From Betaproteobacteria bacterium (GTDB taxonomy: Bacteria; Pseudomonadota; Gammaproteobacteria; Burkholderiales; Burkholderiaceae_C): 5,820 bases of DNA. Below the pieces are notes generated by a model. That model had not been told where the DNA came from. It saw only the letters and a program-made list of their open reading frames with translations, and ran no database searches. The DNA lies in NCBI GenBank assembly GCA_009923895.1, contig RFSP01000128.1, positions 1 through 5,820 on the forward strand, written 5' to 3'. The position numbers and the translations under genes were made by a program. Positions 1 through 4,825 of the stretch are shown in pieces; the first letter of the stretch is position 1, and every line of letters begins with the position of its first letter.

Positions 1-387
1 GGGGTGGATGAGGCGTGGGTGCAAGCGCATGCACAAGAACAGATCCCCGAGTTGTTGCGTCGGCGAAAGCTCTTTTTTGGCGAGCGACCTCGCTTGAGCC
101 TGCGAGGTAAAACAGCGGTGGTGGTGGATGACGGTATTGCCACGGGCGCCACGGTGCGAGCGGCCGTGCAGGTCGTTAGGGCACGTCAAGCCGCGCGGGT
201 GGTGGTGGCGACTCCCGTGGCACCTGCTGGCGTGGTGTCAGTCTTGCGGGCGATGGTGGATGGGGTCGTGTGCTTGCGCACCCCAGAGAATTTTGCAGCA
301 GTGGGTTGGCACTATGTGCGCTTTCCTCAAGTGCAAGATGATGAAGTGTGCGCCGCCTTCAAGACGGTGGCGGAGGCATTGCCTTGA
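1..387 (+). CDS. Phosphoribosyltransferase family protein (COG1926-like), 3' part only
   Basis: The reading frame is open from the first base, so the gene begins upstream of the window. About 128 codons are present. The type I phosphoribosyltransferase PRPP-binding loop is at bases 118-153 (VVVDDGIATGAT): two acidic residues followed by a Gly/Thr-rich turn that binds the ribose phosphate of PRPP. The rest, with a VVVATPVAP strand, a VCLRTPENFAAVGWHY segment and a final QVQDDEV motif, fits the stand-alone COG1926 type, usually a little over 200 residues. Roughly the first 90-100 residues would then be missing, including the family's N-terminal PRGG-type segment. The true substrate of this family is not established, and no nucleobase specificity can be read from the fragment. 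The protein should be cytoplasmic, with no membrane segment. The last codons contain a strong ribosome binding site for glgC and the stop overlaps the glgC start, so the two are probably co-transcribed and translationally coupled. Family assignment is confident; function is not. Confidence 0.9.
   Translation, partial: GVDEAWVQAHAQEQIPELLRRRKLFFGERPRLSLRGKTAVVVDDGIATGATVRAAVQVVRARQAARVVVATPVAPAGVVSVLRAMVDGVVCLRTPENFAAVGWHYVRFPQVQDDEVCAAFKTVAEALP
372..386 (+). promoter_or_regulatory. Ribosome binding site that decides the glgC start (TTG)
   Basis: GGAGG at 372-376 lies seven bases before the TTG at 384-386. The last bases of that TTG and the TGA stop of the upstream gene (385-387) share TG, giving a TTGA overlap typical of coupled translation. 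A GTG at 348 is in frame further upstream, but has no purine-rich site before it and would add twelve residues (RRLQDGGGGIA...) that do not look like GlgC. Confidence 0.75.
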
Positions 388-1685
388 GCCTGGATCACTC
401 CACATATGCCGTGGTTTTGGCTGGGGGCCGCGGATCGCGATTGCGAGAGTTGACCGAGTGGCGTGCCAAGCCAGCCATGCCCTTTGGCGGCCAGATGAAG
501 ATCATCGATTTCACCCTGAGCAATTGCATCAATTCGGGCGTGAGACGCATCGGTGTGTTGACCCAATACAAATCACAAAGTCTGATCCGCCACATCACCC
601 GGGGATGGGGGTTTTTGGATGCACGACTCGGAGAGTTCATTGACGTGGTCCCAGCGCAGCAGCGCGTTGATCAAAACTGGTACAGCGGCACGGCCAATGC
701 GGTGTGGCAGAACCTGGACATGCTGCAAGAAGCCCAGCCCAGAAGGGTGCTGGTACTGGCGGGGGATCATGTCTACAAAATGGACTACAGCCGCTTGTTG
801 GCCGATCATGTAGAAGGTGGGCACGAAGTGACGGTCTCTTGCATCGAGGTGCCGTTGGATCAAGCCTGTGCCTATGGGGTGTTGCAAACCACGCCAGAGG
901 GATTGGTGACCGCCTTTGAGGAAAAGCCCGCGGTTCCCAAGCCCGCGTTTGCGGGGGCTTCGGTGGCATTGGTCAGCATGGGCATTTATGTGTTTGAGGC
1001 CAACACTTTGTATGCCGAGCTGAAAAGAGATGCCAGCGAATCTGCGTCTCAGCACGACTTTGGACACGACTTGCTGCCGCGCTTGGTGGAGGAAGGTCGG
1101 GTGCGTGCGCATCCGTTTTCCCACAGTTGCGTAAACATGGTGGAGGGGCGACCCTACTGGCGCGATGTGGGAACGCTGGATGCTTATTGGGAGGCCAATA
1201 TGGACCTCATCAAGCCGCTGCCTGAACTCAATTTGTATGACGAGCGCTGGCCCATCCGGAGCTTGGGGGCCCCTTTGGCTCCGGCCAAGTTCGTGTTGGA
1301 CTTGGACGGACGTCGCGGCACCGCCATCGACTCCTTGGTGTCTAGCGGCTGCATTGTGAGTGGTGGCAGCGTGCGGCGCTCGGTGCTGTTTGCCAACACA
1401 CGTATCGAAGAAGGCAGTCAGGTCGAAGATTCCCTGGTGCTGCACGGCGCCGTGGTGGGCAGGGGCTCAACAGTTCGAAATGCCATCATCGACAAGGGCT
1501 GCCTGCTGCCTGACCAATTCACCGTGGGGGTGGATGCGGAAAAAGATCGGGCCCACTTTACGGTCACCGAGCGCGGCATTGTGTTGGTCACTCAGGCCAT
1601 GTTGGAGCGGTCAGGCTTGCAAAGTGACCCTTCGCAAGACCGGCCTATGCCTCTTGCAGTGGTGCCCTCAGCTCAGCAGGTCTGA
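384..1685 (+). CDS. glgC: Glucose-1-phosphate adenylyltransferase (ADP-glucose pyrophosphorylase)
   Basis: Makes ADP-glucose and pyrophosphate from ATP and glucose-1-phosphate, the committed and allosterically controlled step of bacterial glycogen synthesis in the cytoplasm. From the TTG start it has 433 residues, against 431 in E. coli GlgC. Visible in order: nucleotide-binding loop LAGGRGSRL (12-20), RAKPAMPFGG (27-36), LSNCINSG (45-52), NWYSGTANAV (98-107), catalytic AGDHVYKMDY (126-135) with D128 matching E. coli D142, FEEKP (178-182) with K181 matching the glucose-1-phosphate-binding K195, HDFG, PYWRDVGTLDAYW, and a C-terminal left-handed beta-helix-like part. The residue before RAKP, where E. 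coli has the activator lysine K39, is W26, so fructose-1,6-bisphosphate may not be its activator. No other glycogen gene is in the window. Its end overlaps the convergent response regulator gene by 18 bp. The start is chosen from a GGAGG site and stop-start overlap; a GTG at 348 is the less likely alternative. Confidence 0.97.
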   Translation: MSLDHSTYAVVLAGGRGSRLRELTEWRAKPAMPFGGQMKIIDFTLSNCINSGVRRIGVLTQYKSQSLIRHITRGWGFLDARLGEFIDVVPAQQRVDQNWYSGTANAVWQNLDMLQEAQPRRVLVLAGDHVYKMDYSRLLADHVEGGHEVTVSCIEVPLDQACAYGVLQTTPEGLVTAFEEKPAVPKPAFAGASVALVSMGIYVFEANTLYAELKRDASESASQHDFGHDLLPRLVEEGRVRAHPFSHSCVNMVEGRPYWRDVGTLDAYWEANMDLIKPLPELNLYDERWPIRSLGAPLAPAKFVLDLDGRRGTAIDSLVSSGCIVSGGSVRRSVLFANTRIEEGSQVEDSLVLHGAVVGRGSTVRNAIIDKGCLLPDQFTVGVDAEKDRAHFTVTERGIVLVTQAMLERSGLQSDPSQDRPMPLAVVPSAQQV

Positions 1686-2396
1686 GGGGGGATGACCCTC
1701 AGCCGTGCGATCGGGACGGTCAAAAAGTTGGGGATGTTGGATTCCCATTTCCATCCCGTAGCGCACCAAGGCGGCCGTGCTCGAGAGCTGAAGCTTTTCT
1801 TGAATGCGGCTCTTGTGCGTGCTGACCGTTTTGACCGACAGATGCAAGTCGTCGGCAATGTCGGTCAGGCGCTGTCCCGCCACCAAGCGGCGCAGGACTT
1901 CAATTTCTCGGTCCGAGAGGTGGGTGTGGCGAGGGGTCTCGACCGAGCCATTCATTTGCAGAACCACCCGCTCGGCAAGCGAAGGCGTCACGTAGGCCCC
2001 TCCGGCGGCCACTTTCTCAACGGCAGTTACCAGTTCGGACGCAGCGCGGTCTTTGGTGACATAACCGTTTGCCCCTGCTTTGAAGGCCCGCAGGGCGTAT
2101 TGGTCTTCGGCATGCATGCTGATCACCAGCACCTTCAACGACTCGTACTCATCGCGAATGCGTTTGATGAGGTCCAAGCCGCTGAGGCCCGGCATTGACA
2201 GGTCGGCAATGACCAAATCCACCGGATGGCGCCGCAAGAAGTCCAGTGCTTCAAACCCGTCGCCTGCCTCGTGGAGGGTCCAGCCTTTTCCCGAACCATT
2301 GAGAACATAAAGCAGGCCCTTGCGCACGATGGCGTGGTCGTCGGCGATCAGGATTCTCAGGGGCACGGACGGCGGGCCTGTTAAAGGAGGTTGCAT
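1668..2396 (-). CDS. NarL/FixJ-family two-component response regulator
   Basis: A 242-residue DNA-binding response regulator. The receiver domain spans about residues 13-130: acidic pair D19/D20 in LIADDH, phosphoacceptor D65 in VIADLSMPG, switch residue S93 in VISMH, and conserved K115 in YVTKD. After a short linker comes a LuxR-type helix-turn-helix at about 160-204 (LSDREIEVLRRLVAGQ, then the recognition helix around LSVKTVSTHKSRI), and then a polar tail of about 35 residues. Phosphorylation at D65 by a sensor kinase should promote dimerisation and promoter binding. No histidine kinase is in the window, so it is an orphan here and its signal and targets are unknown. The ATG at 2394-2396 is the first usable start, though no good Shine-Dalgarno lies before it; an in-frame GTG at 2364-2366 (residue 11, just before the receiver domain) is possible. 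It is transcribed divergently from the FNR-like gene, and its 3' end runs into glgC. Confidence 0.95.
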   Translation of the reverse strand: MQPPLTGPPSVPLRILIADDHAIVRKGLLYVLNGSGKGWTLHEAGDGFEALDFLRRHPVDLVIADLSMPGLSGLDLIKRIRDEYESLKVLVISMHAEDQYALRAFKAGANGYVTKDRAASELVTAVEKVAAGGAYVTPSLAERVVLQMNGSVETPRHTHLSDREIEVLRRLVAGQRLTDIADDLHLSVKTVSTHKSRIQEKLQLSSTAALVRYGMEMGIQHPQLFDRPDRTAEGHPPSDLLS

Positions 2397-2452
2397 GGCG
2401 AGACCGGCTATCAGGTGGGATTGATCATGCGCCCAATCGCTGTGTTTGGCTA

Positions 2453-2466
2453 TCAGAAAATTCTGA
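2453..2466. promoter_or_regulatory. Perfect 14-bp palindrome, candidate operator
   Basis: TCAGAA-AA-TTCTGA is a perfect inverted repeat with six-base arms and a two-base centre. Viewed as TCAGA-N4-TCTGA it has the same overall geometry as an FNR box, with different half-site bases. It sits in the AT-rich part of the divergent region, about 26 bases upstream of the proposed -35 of the FNR-like gene. Binding by either neighbouring regulator is inference; the symmetry itself is directly visible. Confidence 0.45.
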
Positions 2467-2491
2467 AAATGGAATAAAAAGTCTTAACTGT

Positions 2492-2520
2492 TTGGAAAGC
2501 AAATCCCTTGGCCTTATCAG
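2492..2520 (+). promoter_or_regulatory. Candidate sigma-70 promoter for the FNR-like gene
   Basis: TTGGAA (2492-2497) and TATCAG (2515-2520) are separated by exactly 17 bases, and each matches four of six consensus positions. Transcription would start near 2527, leaving a leader of about 40 bases before the ATG at 2567. Position and spacing are good, but hexamer quality is only moderate, as expected for an activated promoter. Confidence 0.4.
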
Positions 2521-2566
2521 ACCCCGCCGATTGCCGTTGATCACAAGGCACGCGAAGCTTGATCCC

Positions 2567-3430
2567 ATGATGCAAACACCCACCAAGACATCCGACACGC
2601 CCTCCGATCGCGCCAATTGGCCGACCCGCAGCGCCACGCCAGCCGCGTTGGCCGCGCAAGGCAAGCTGTCCGACCTGTTGCAGGTCATGGGCGCGCCCTC
2701 CGACGAGCGTCCATTGGGCGAGGCCTATGCCATTCCTTTGCGCAGGCTCAGAGGAGGATTGACCCTGTTTCACGAAGGGGCTCCAGCCGAGTCGCTTCAC
2801 ATTGTCCAGGTCGGCACTTTCAAATGCTTGCGGGTCGCCGAGGACGGCTATGAGCAAGTGCTCGGGTTCATGGGGCCCGGCGAAGTGCTGGGGTTTGACG
2901 GTTTGGCGTCGGGTCAGCACCAAACGGCCGCCTCCGCACTGGAAGACAGCCGTGTGTACGCGGTGCCGGTGAGAGCATTGGACACATTGCGTCAACGGGT
3001 GCCGGCCTTTGATCGAGCCTTGCAATCGGCCATCAGCCGTCAATTGGCGCGTGCAGCAGAAATTGCCGAAGTCATGTCGGCCGTGGCGGCCGAGGTGCGT
3101 CTGGCGCGCTTTTTGGTACAGGTCTCACAACACATGGCAGAGAGAGGGCAGTCTCCACGCCGATTGTTGCTGCGCATGAACCGGCGAGACATTGCCAGTT
3201 ACCTGGGCGTGGCCCACGCCACGGCCAGCCGCTCGTTTGGGGCCTTGGCCGACGCCGGATATCTGAAGGTGGACAACCGTGCCGTCGACATCCTGGACCT
3301 TGAAGGTCTGAAGGTGTGCGCACGCAGCACCCGCGGAGTGGCCGAAGACACTGAGTTAGAGGAGGCCCCGCTGCGCAAGGCCGATCCGGCCGTCAAGGCG
3401 TGGTCCGGGAATCCACCTGCAACTCGTTGA
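2567..3430 (+). CDS. Crp/Fnr-superfamily transcriptional regulator, FNR-like without iron-sulfur ligands
   Basis: A 287-residue cytoplasmic regulator. The N-terminal beta-roll sensor domain is at about 40-140 (FHEGAPAESLHIVQVGTFK, then GPGEVLGFDGLASGQHQTAA), followed by a long dimerisation helix and a winged helix-turn-helix at about 205-235. The text around GFDGLASGQH and SPRRLLLRMNRRDIASYLG aligns best with FNR. However, the N-terminal cysteine cluster of FNR is absent, and the position of the fourth ligand (C122, SMVCEIP) is tyrosine Y131 (SRVYAVP). The only cysteines are C87 and one near 249. The Arg-Ser pair that holds cAMP phosphate in CRP is not visible either. In the recognition helix (VAHATASRS) S221 and R222 are kept, but the usual glutamate (E209 in FNR, E181 in CRP) is A218. 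A polar tail of about 35 residues extends past the FNR end. The start is the first of two adjacent ATGs (2567, 2570); upstream TTGs lack support and the ribosome binding site is weak. Its signal is unknown. Confidence 0.93.
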   Translation: MMQTPTKTSDTPSDRANWPTRSATPAALAAQGKLSDLLQVMGAPSDERPLGEAYAIPLRRLRGGLTLFHEGAPAESLHIVQVGTFKCLRVAEDGYEQVLGFMGPGEVLGFDGLASGQHQTAASALEDSRVYAVPVRALDTLRQRVPAFDRALQSAISRQLARAAEIAEVMSAVAAEVRLARFLVQVSQHMAERGQSPRRLLLRMNRRDIASYLGVAHATASRSFGALADAGYLKVDNRAVDILDLEGLKVCARSTRGVAEDTELEEAPLRKADPAVKAWSGNPPATR

Positions 3431-4058
3431 CGACCCGGCGAATGCCAGGCGCTGACCAGGTGGCGCCTTCCGCCGCTGTGCGTTCAGCCCAGGAGTGCAC
3501 ATCACCACGCAAAGTGGCGGTGGAGCCTTCCACCGACACTTCGATGCGCCGAGCCTCTCGCTCCACCTGACGGGTCAATGCCGCACGAATTCGATCGCTG
3601 ATGTGACTGGGGGTGGCCTGCGGGCGCAATGTGAGGCCGTTGGTCACGCCAGTCACCCCGGTGAGTTCCCTGACGGCTTTGGAGGCGTTCTCTCTTTGAT
3701 AGTGCCAATCCACCTCGCCGCTCAAGGTGATCCAGCCCTTTTCAACTTGCACCCGAATACGCTCGTGTGGAACCAGCGCATGCCAAGTCAGCGCCTGCTC
3801 CGCCGCCAGAGCAATTTCGGCGTCGCTGCGCACATGACGCGGGTCGAGCTTGACGTCGAGCTCCACGGCCACAGCCCGGACGCCGGCCACCCGCTGAACG
3901 GCCCGTTCAATGGCGTATTTCTGCGCATAGGTGTCCAGGTGTCCGCTCAGGGTCACCACCTGGTCTTTGACGGTGACCCCCACTTGGGTGGCGTCGATGG
4001 CTGGGTCCCACTCCAGCTCACTGACCACATCTTTTTTGATTTCTGCATCGGTTTTCAT
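3393..4058 (-). CDS. Triple BON-domain protein, cytoplasmic
   Basis: A 221-residue protein made of three BON domains in tandem, at roughly 3-71, 77-145 and 151-218. Each repeat shows the family pattern: an N-terminal helix, a strand with a turn glycine (VVTLSGHLD, WITLSGEVD, ATLRGDV), a helix, and a closing Gly-Val/Ile and Asn-containing strand (AGVRAVAVEL, TGVTGVTNGL, PGIRRVVNEL). BON domains in OsmY and relatives are linked to envelope or osmotic stress and are thought to bind membranes or other ligands. OsmY is periplasmic, but this protein starts MKTDAEIKKDVV with no signal peptide, so it should stay in the cytoplasm. The start is supported by AGGA nine bases upstream (minus strand, 4071-4068). 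It follows the CBS-domain gene on the same strand after 97 bases and is probably co-transcribed with it. Its 3' end overlaps the end of the FNR-like gene by 38 bp. The family call is firm; the role is inferred only from family and context. Confidence 0.93.
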   Translation of the reverse strand: MKTDAEIKKDVVSELEWDPAIDATQVGVTVKDQVVTLSGHLDTYAQKYAIERAVQRVAGVRAVAVELDVKLDPRHVRSDAEIALAAEQALTWHALVPHERIRVQVEKGWITLSGEVDWHYQRENASKAVRELTGVTGVTNGLTLRPQATPSHISDRIRAALTRQVEREARRIEVSVEGSTATLRGDVHSWAERTAAEGATWSAPGIRRVVNELQVDSRTTP

Positions 4059-4106
4059 GGGAATATTTCCTGGAGGGCTGGGTTGTTGAGAGGGAGGTGA
4101 TGGGCC

Positions 4107-4126
4107 CCGTTAATGTGCCGTTAATG
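4107..4126. repeat. Direct repeat with 11-bp period upstream of the BON gene
   Basis: CCGTTAATG occurs at 4107-4115 and again at 4118-4126, a period of 11 bp or one helical turn. It lies 49-68 bases before the start codon of the BON gene, a normal place for an operator. OmpR/PhoB-type response regulators bind direct repeats with this period (for example PhoP boxes). Assigning the site to that family is inference; no such regulator is in the window. Confidence 0.5.
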
Positions 4127-4131
4127 GGCCA

Positions 4132-4155
4132 TCAGTGGGTCAGTGCCTCAGTGCG
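4132..4155. repeat. Three tandem 8-bp repeats abutting the CBS-domain gene stop
   Basis: TCAGTGGG, TCAGTGCC and TCAGTGCG follow one another without a gap, and the next bases (TCA at 4156-4158) are the complement of the stop codon. Read along the CBS-gene transcript this gives TGA four times at 8-base spacing, which places a stop in all three frames. It may be a chance short tandem duplication. Confidence 0.6.
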
Positions 4156-4701
4156 TCAAGGTCTGGCGTGCGACTCCATGCGGGGTTGAGAGGCCATGGC
4201 TTGCACCAAGGTGCGAAGTTCATCGCTGAACCTGCCCAGCAAGTCATCAGCGGCCAGCAAGCCCACCAACTCACCGCGCGATCCGGTCACCGGTATCCGA
4301 CGGACGCCGCGTCGTTTCATGGAGGAGAGCACATCGGTCACGCTGTCTTCTTCCCGGGCACAGGCCACGTCGGAGCTCATCACATCTTCTACACGCAATG
4401 TGGAGGCGTTGAGGTCACGGGCCACCACCGCTGTCACGATGTCTCGGTCTGTGAGCATGCCCACCACCACACGGTCCTTGCCGTTCTCTTCAACCACTAC
4501 CAAGCTGCCCACATGAAGCTCACGCATCTGCCGGGCCGCTTCATTCAAGGCGGCGCTTTTGTGGACATAGGCCACGTCTCGCACGCACCATTGGGCGGCC
4601 TGACCGGCATGGTGGTTGTGGGCTTTGAGGTCGTGACTTTGCGAGGATGCTTCCTTTGACGGGGCGGCGGACTTGGAAGACTCGGACGCTTTGGACTTCA
4701 T
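4156..4701 (-). CDS. CBS-domain pair protein
   Basis: A 181-residue soluble protein. Residues 1-37 are low-complexity (Ser, Ala, Lys, His-rich) and probably disordered. Two CBS motifs follow, at about 39-97 and 102-160, forming one Bateman module. Motif 1 contains LHVGSLVVVEENG and GMLTDRDIV (81-89); motif 2 contains VEDVMSSDV, MKRRGVRRIPVTGSRGELVGLLAADDLL. The T/S-x-D/R-D signature (TDRD in motif 1, AADD in motif 2) is where related proteins hold the ribose-phosphate of AMP, ATP or similar nucleotides, so an energy-sensing role is plausible but unproven. There is no attached catalytic or DNA-binding domain, so it must act on a partner. The start is the ATG at 4701-4699, preceded four bases upstream by AGGAGG; an in-frame extension to 4806 would add 35 residues without a site and is rejected. 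It lies between the Lon-like gene (124 bases upstream) and the BON gene (97 bases downstream) on the same strand, a likely stress operon. Confidence 0.93.
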   Translation of the reverse strand: MKSKASESSKSAAPSKEASSQSHDLKAHNHHAGQAAQWCVRDVAYVHKSAALNEAARQMRELHVGSLVVVEENGKDRVVVGMLTDRDIVTAVVARDLNASTLRVEDVMSSDVACAREEDSVTDVLSSMKRRGVRRIPVTGSRGELVGLLAADDLLGRFSDELRTLVQAMASQPRMESHARP

Positions 4702-4711
4702 GGGGCCTCCT
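4702..4711 (-). promoter_or_regulatory. Strong Shine-Dalgarno that sets the CBS-gene start
   Basis: On the minus strand AGGAGG is followed by four C and the ATG at 4701-4699. The spacing is on the short side but the match to the 16S rRNA tail is complete, and the protein from this ATG leads straight into the CBS domains. It rules out the longer in-frame start at 4806. Confidence 0.7.
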
Positions 4712-4789
4712 GTTGAGAGTTGATTTGCAACACGCTTCGACTTTGAGTCTTCCCAGAGCCCTGGGTGATGAGGCAGGTCAAGCGTCCCT

Positions 4790-4809
4790 CGCTTGGTCTG
4801 GCCCAAGCG
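4790..4809 (-). terminator. Hairpin after the Lon-like gene, possible weak terminator
   Basis: CGCTTGG (4790-4796) and CCAAGCG (4803-4809) form a perfect 7-bp stem with a six-base loop, starting 16 bases after the stop codon of the Lon-like gene. Outer bases (GTC-CCT at 4784-4789 and AGGAC at 4816-4820) could extend it with bulges. A second hairpin, CCCAG-AGCC-CTGGG, follows at 4752-4765. Neither is followed by a run of U in the minus-strand transcript, so this is at best a weak or Rho-assisted terminator, or an mRNA-stabilising end that lets some transcription continue into the CBS gene. Confidence 0.35.
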
Positions 4810-4825
4810 ATAGCGAGGACAACAA

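Larger units (their letters stand above)
2397..2566. other. Divergent intergenic control region
   Basis: This 170-bp gap separates two divergently transcribed regulator genes and is the only non-coding stretch of any size in the left half. Its middle (about 2451-2502) is much richer in A and T than the flanking genes. It holds a perfect 14-bp palindrome, a candidate promoter towards the right, a GATTG-N10-CAATC inverted repeat (2419-2438), and several TTGAT or TATCAG words. For the leftward gene the best promoter I can find reads on the minus strand TTGCTT (2502-2497), 17 bases, TTTTAT (2479-2474), which is weak. No classical FNR box (TTGAT-N4-ATCAA) or CRP box is present. Confidence 0.6.

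Noticed and set aside
573..1445. Long open frame of 290 codons on the minus strand inside glgC
   Set aside because: It lies wholly antisense to a well-conserved glgC, has no ribosome binding site, and its composition (rich in His, Gln, Arg) is that of a GC-rich shadow frame.
2384..2424. Plus-strand AAAGGAGG followed by ATG at 2395 and a nine-codon frame
   Set aside because: The purine run is the complement of Pro-Pro-Leu codons of the response regulator; the tiny frame overlaps its start region and there is no sign of a leader-peptide mechanism.
2419..2438. GATTG-N10-CAATC inverted repeat as an FNR site
   Set aside because: The spacing is wrong for FNR or CRP boxes and five-base arms are easily met by chance; noted only within the intergenic description.
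2492..2566. Upstream TTG start that would lengthen the FNR-like protein by 25 residues
   Set aside because: It has no ribosome binding site, coincides with the likely -35 element, and adds sequence unlike the family; the paired ATGs at 2567/2570 are better.
3495..4100. Plus-strand open frame of 201 codons opposite the BON gene
   Set aside because: Antisense shadow of three clear BON domains; no family resemblance and no start signal.
4142..4159. Minus-strand TTGACG near the CBS stop as a -35 for the BON gene
   Set aside because: No acceptable -10 occurs 16-18 bases downstream; the best (ACTGAT) matches three of six.
4702..4806. N-terminal extension of the CBS protein to 4806
   Set aside because: The ATG at 4701 has a full AGGAGG site; the extra 35 residues cross the hairpin region and do not resemble a domain.
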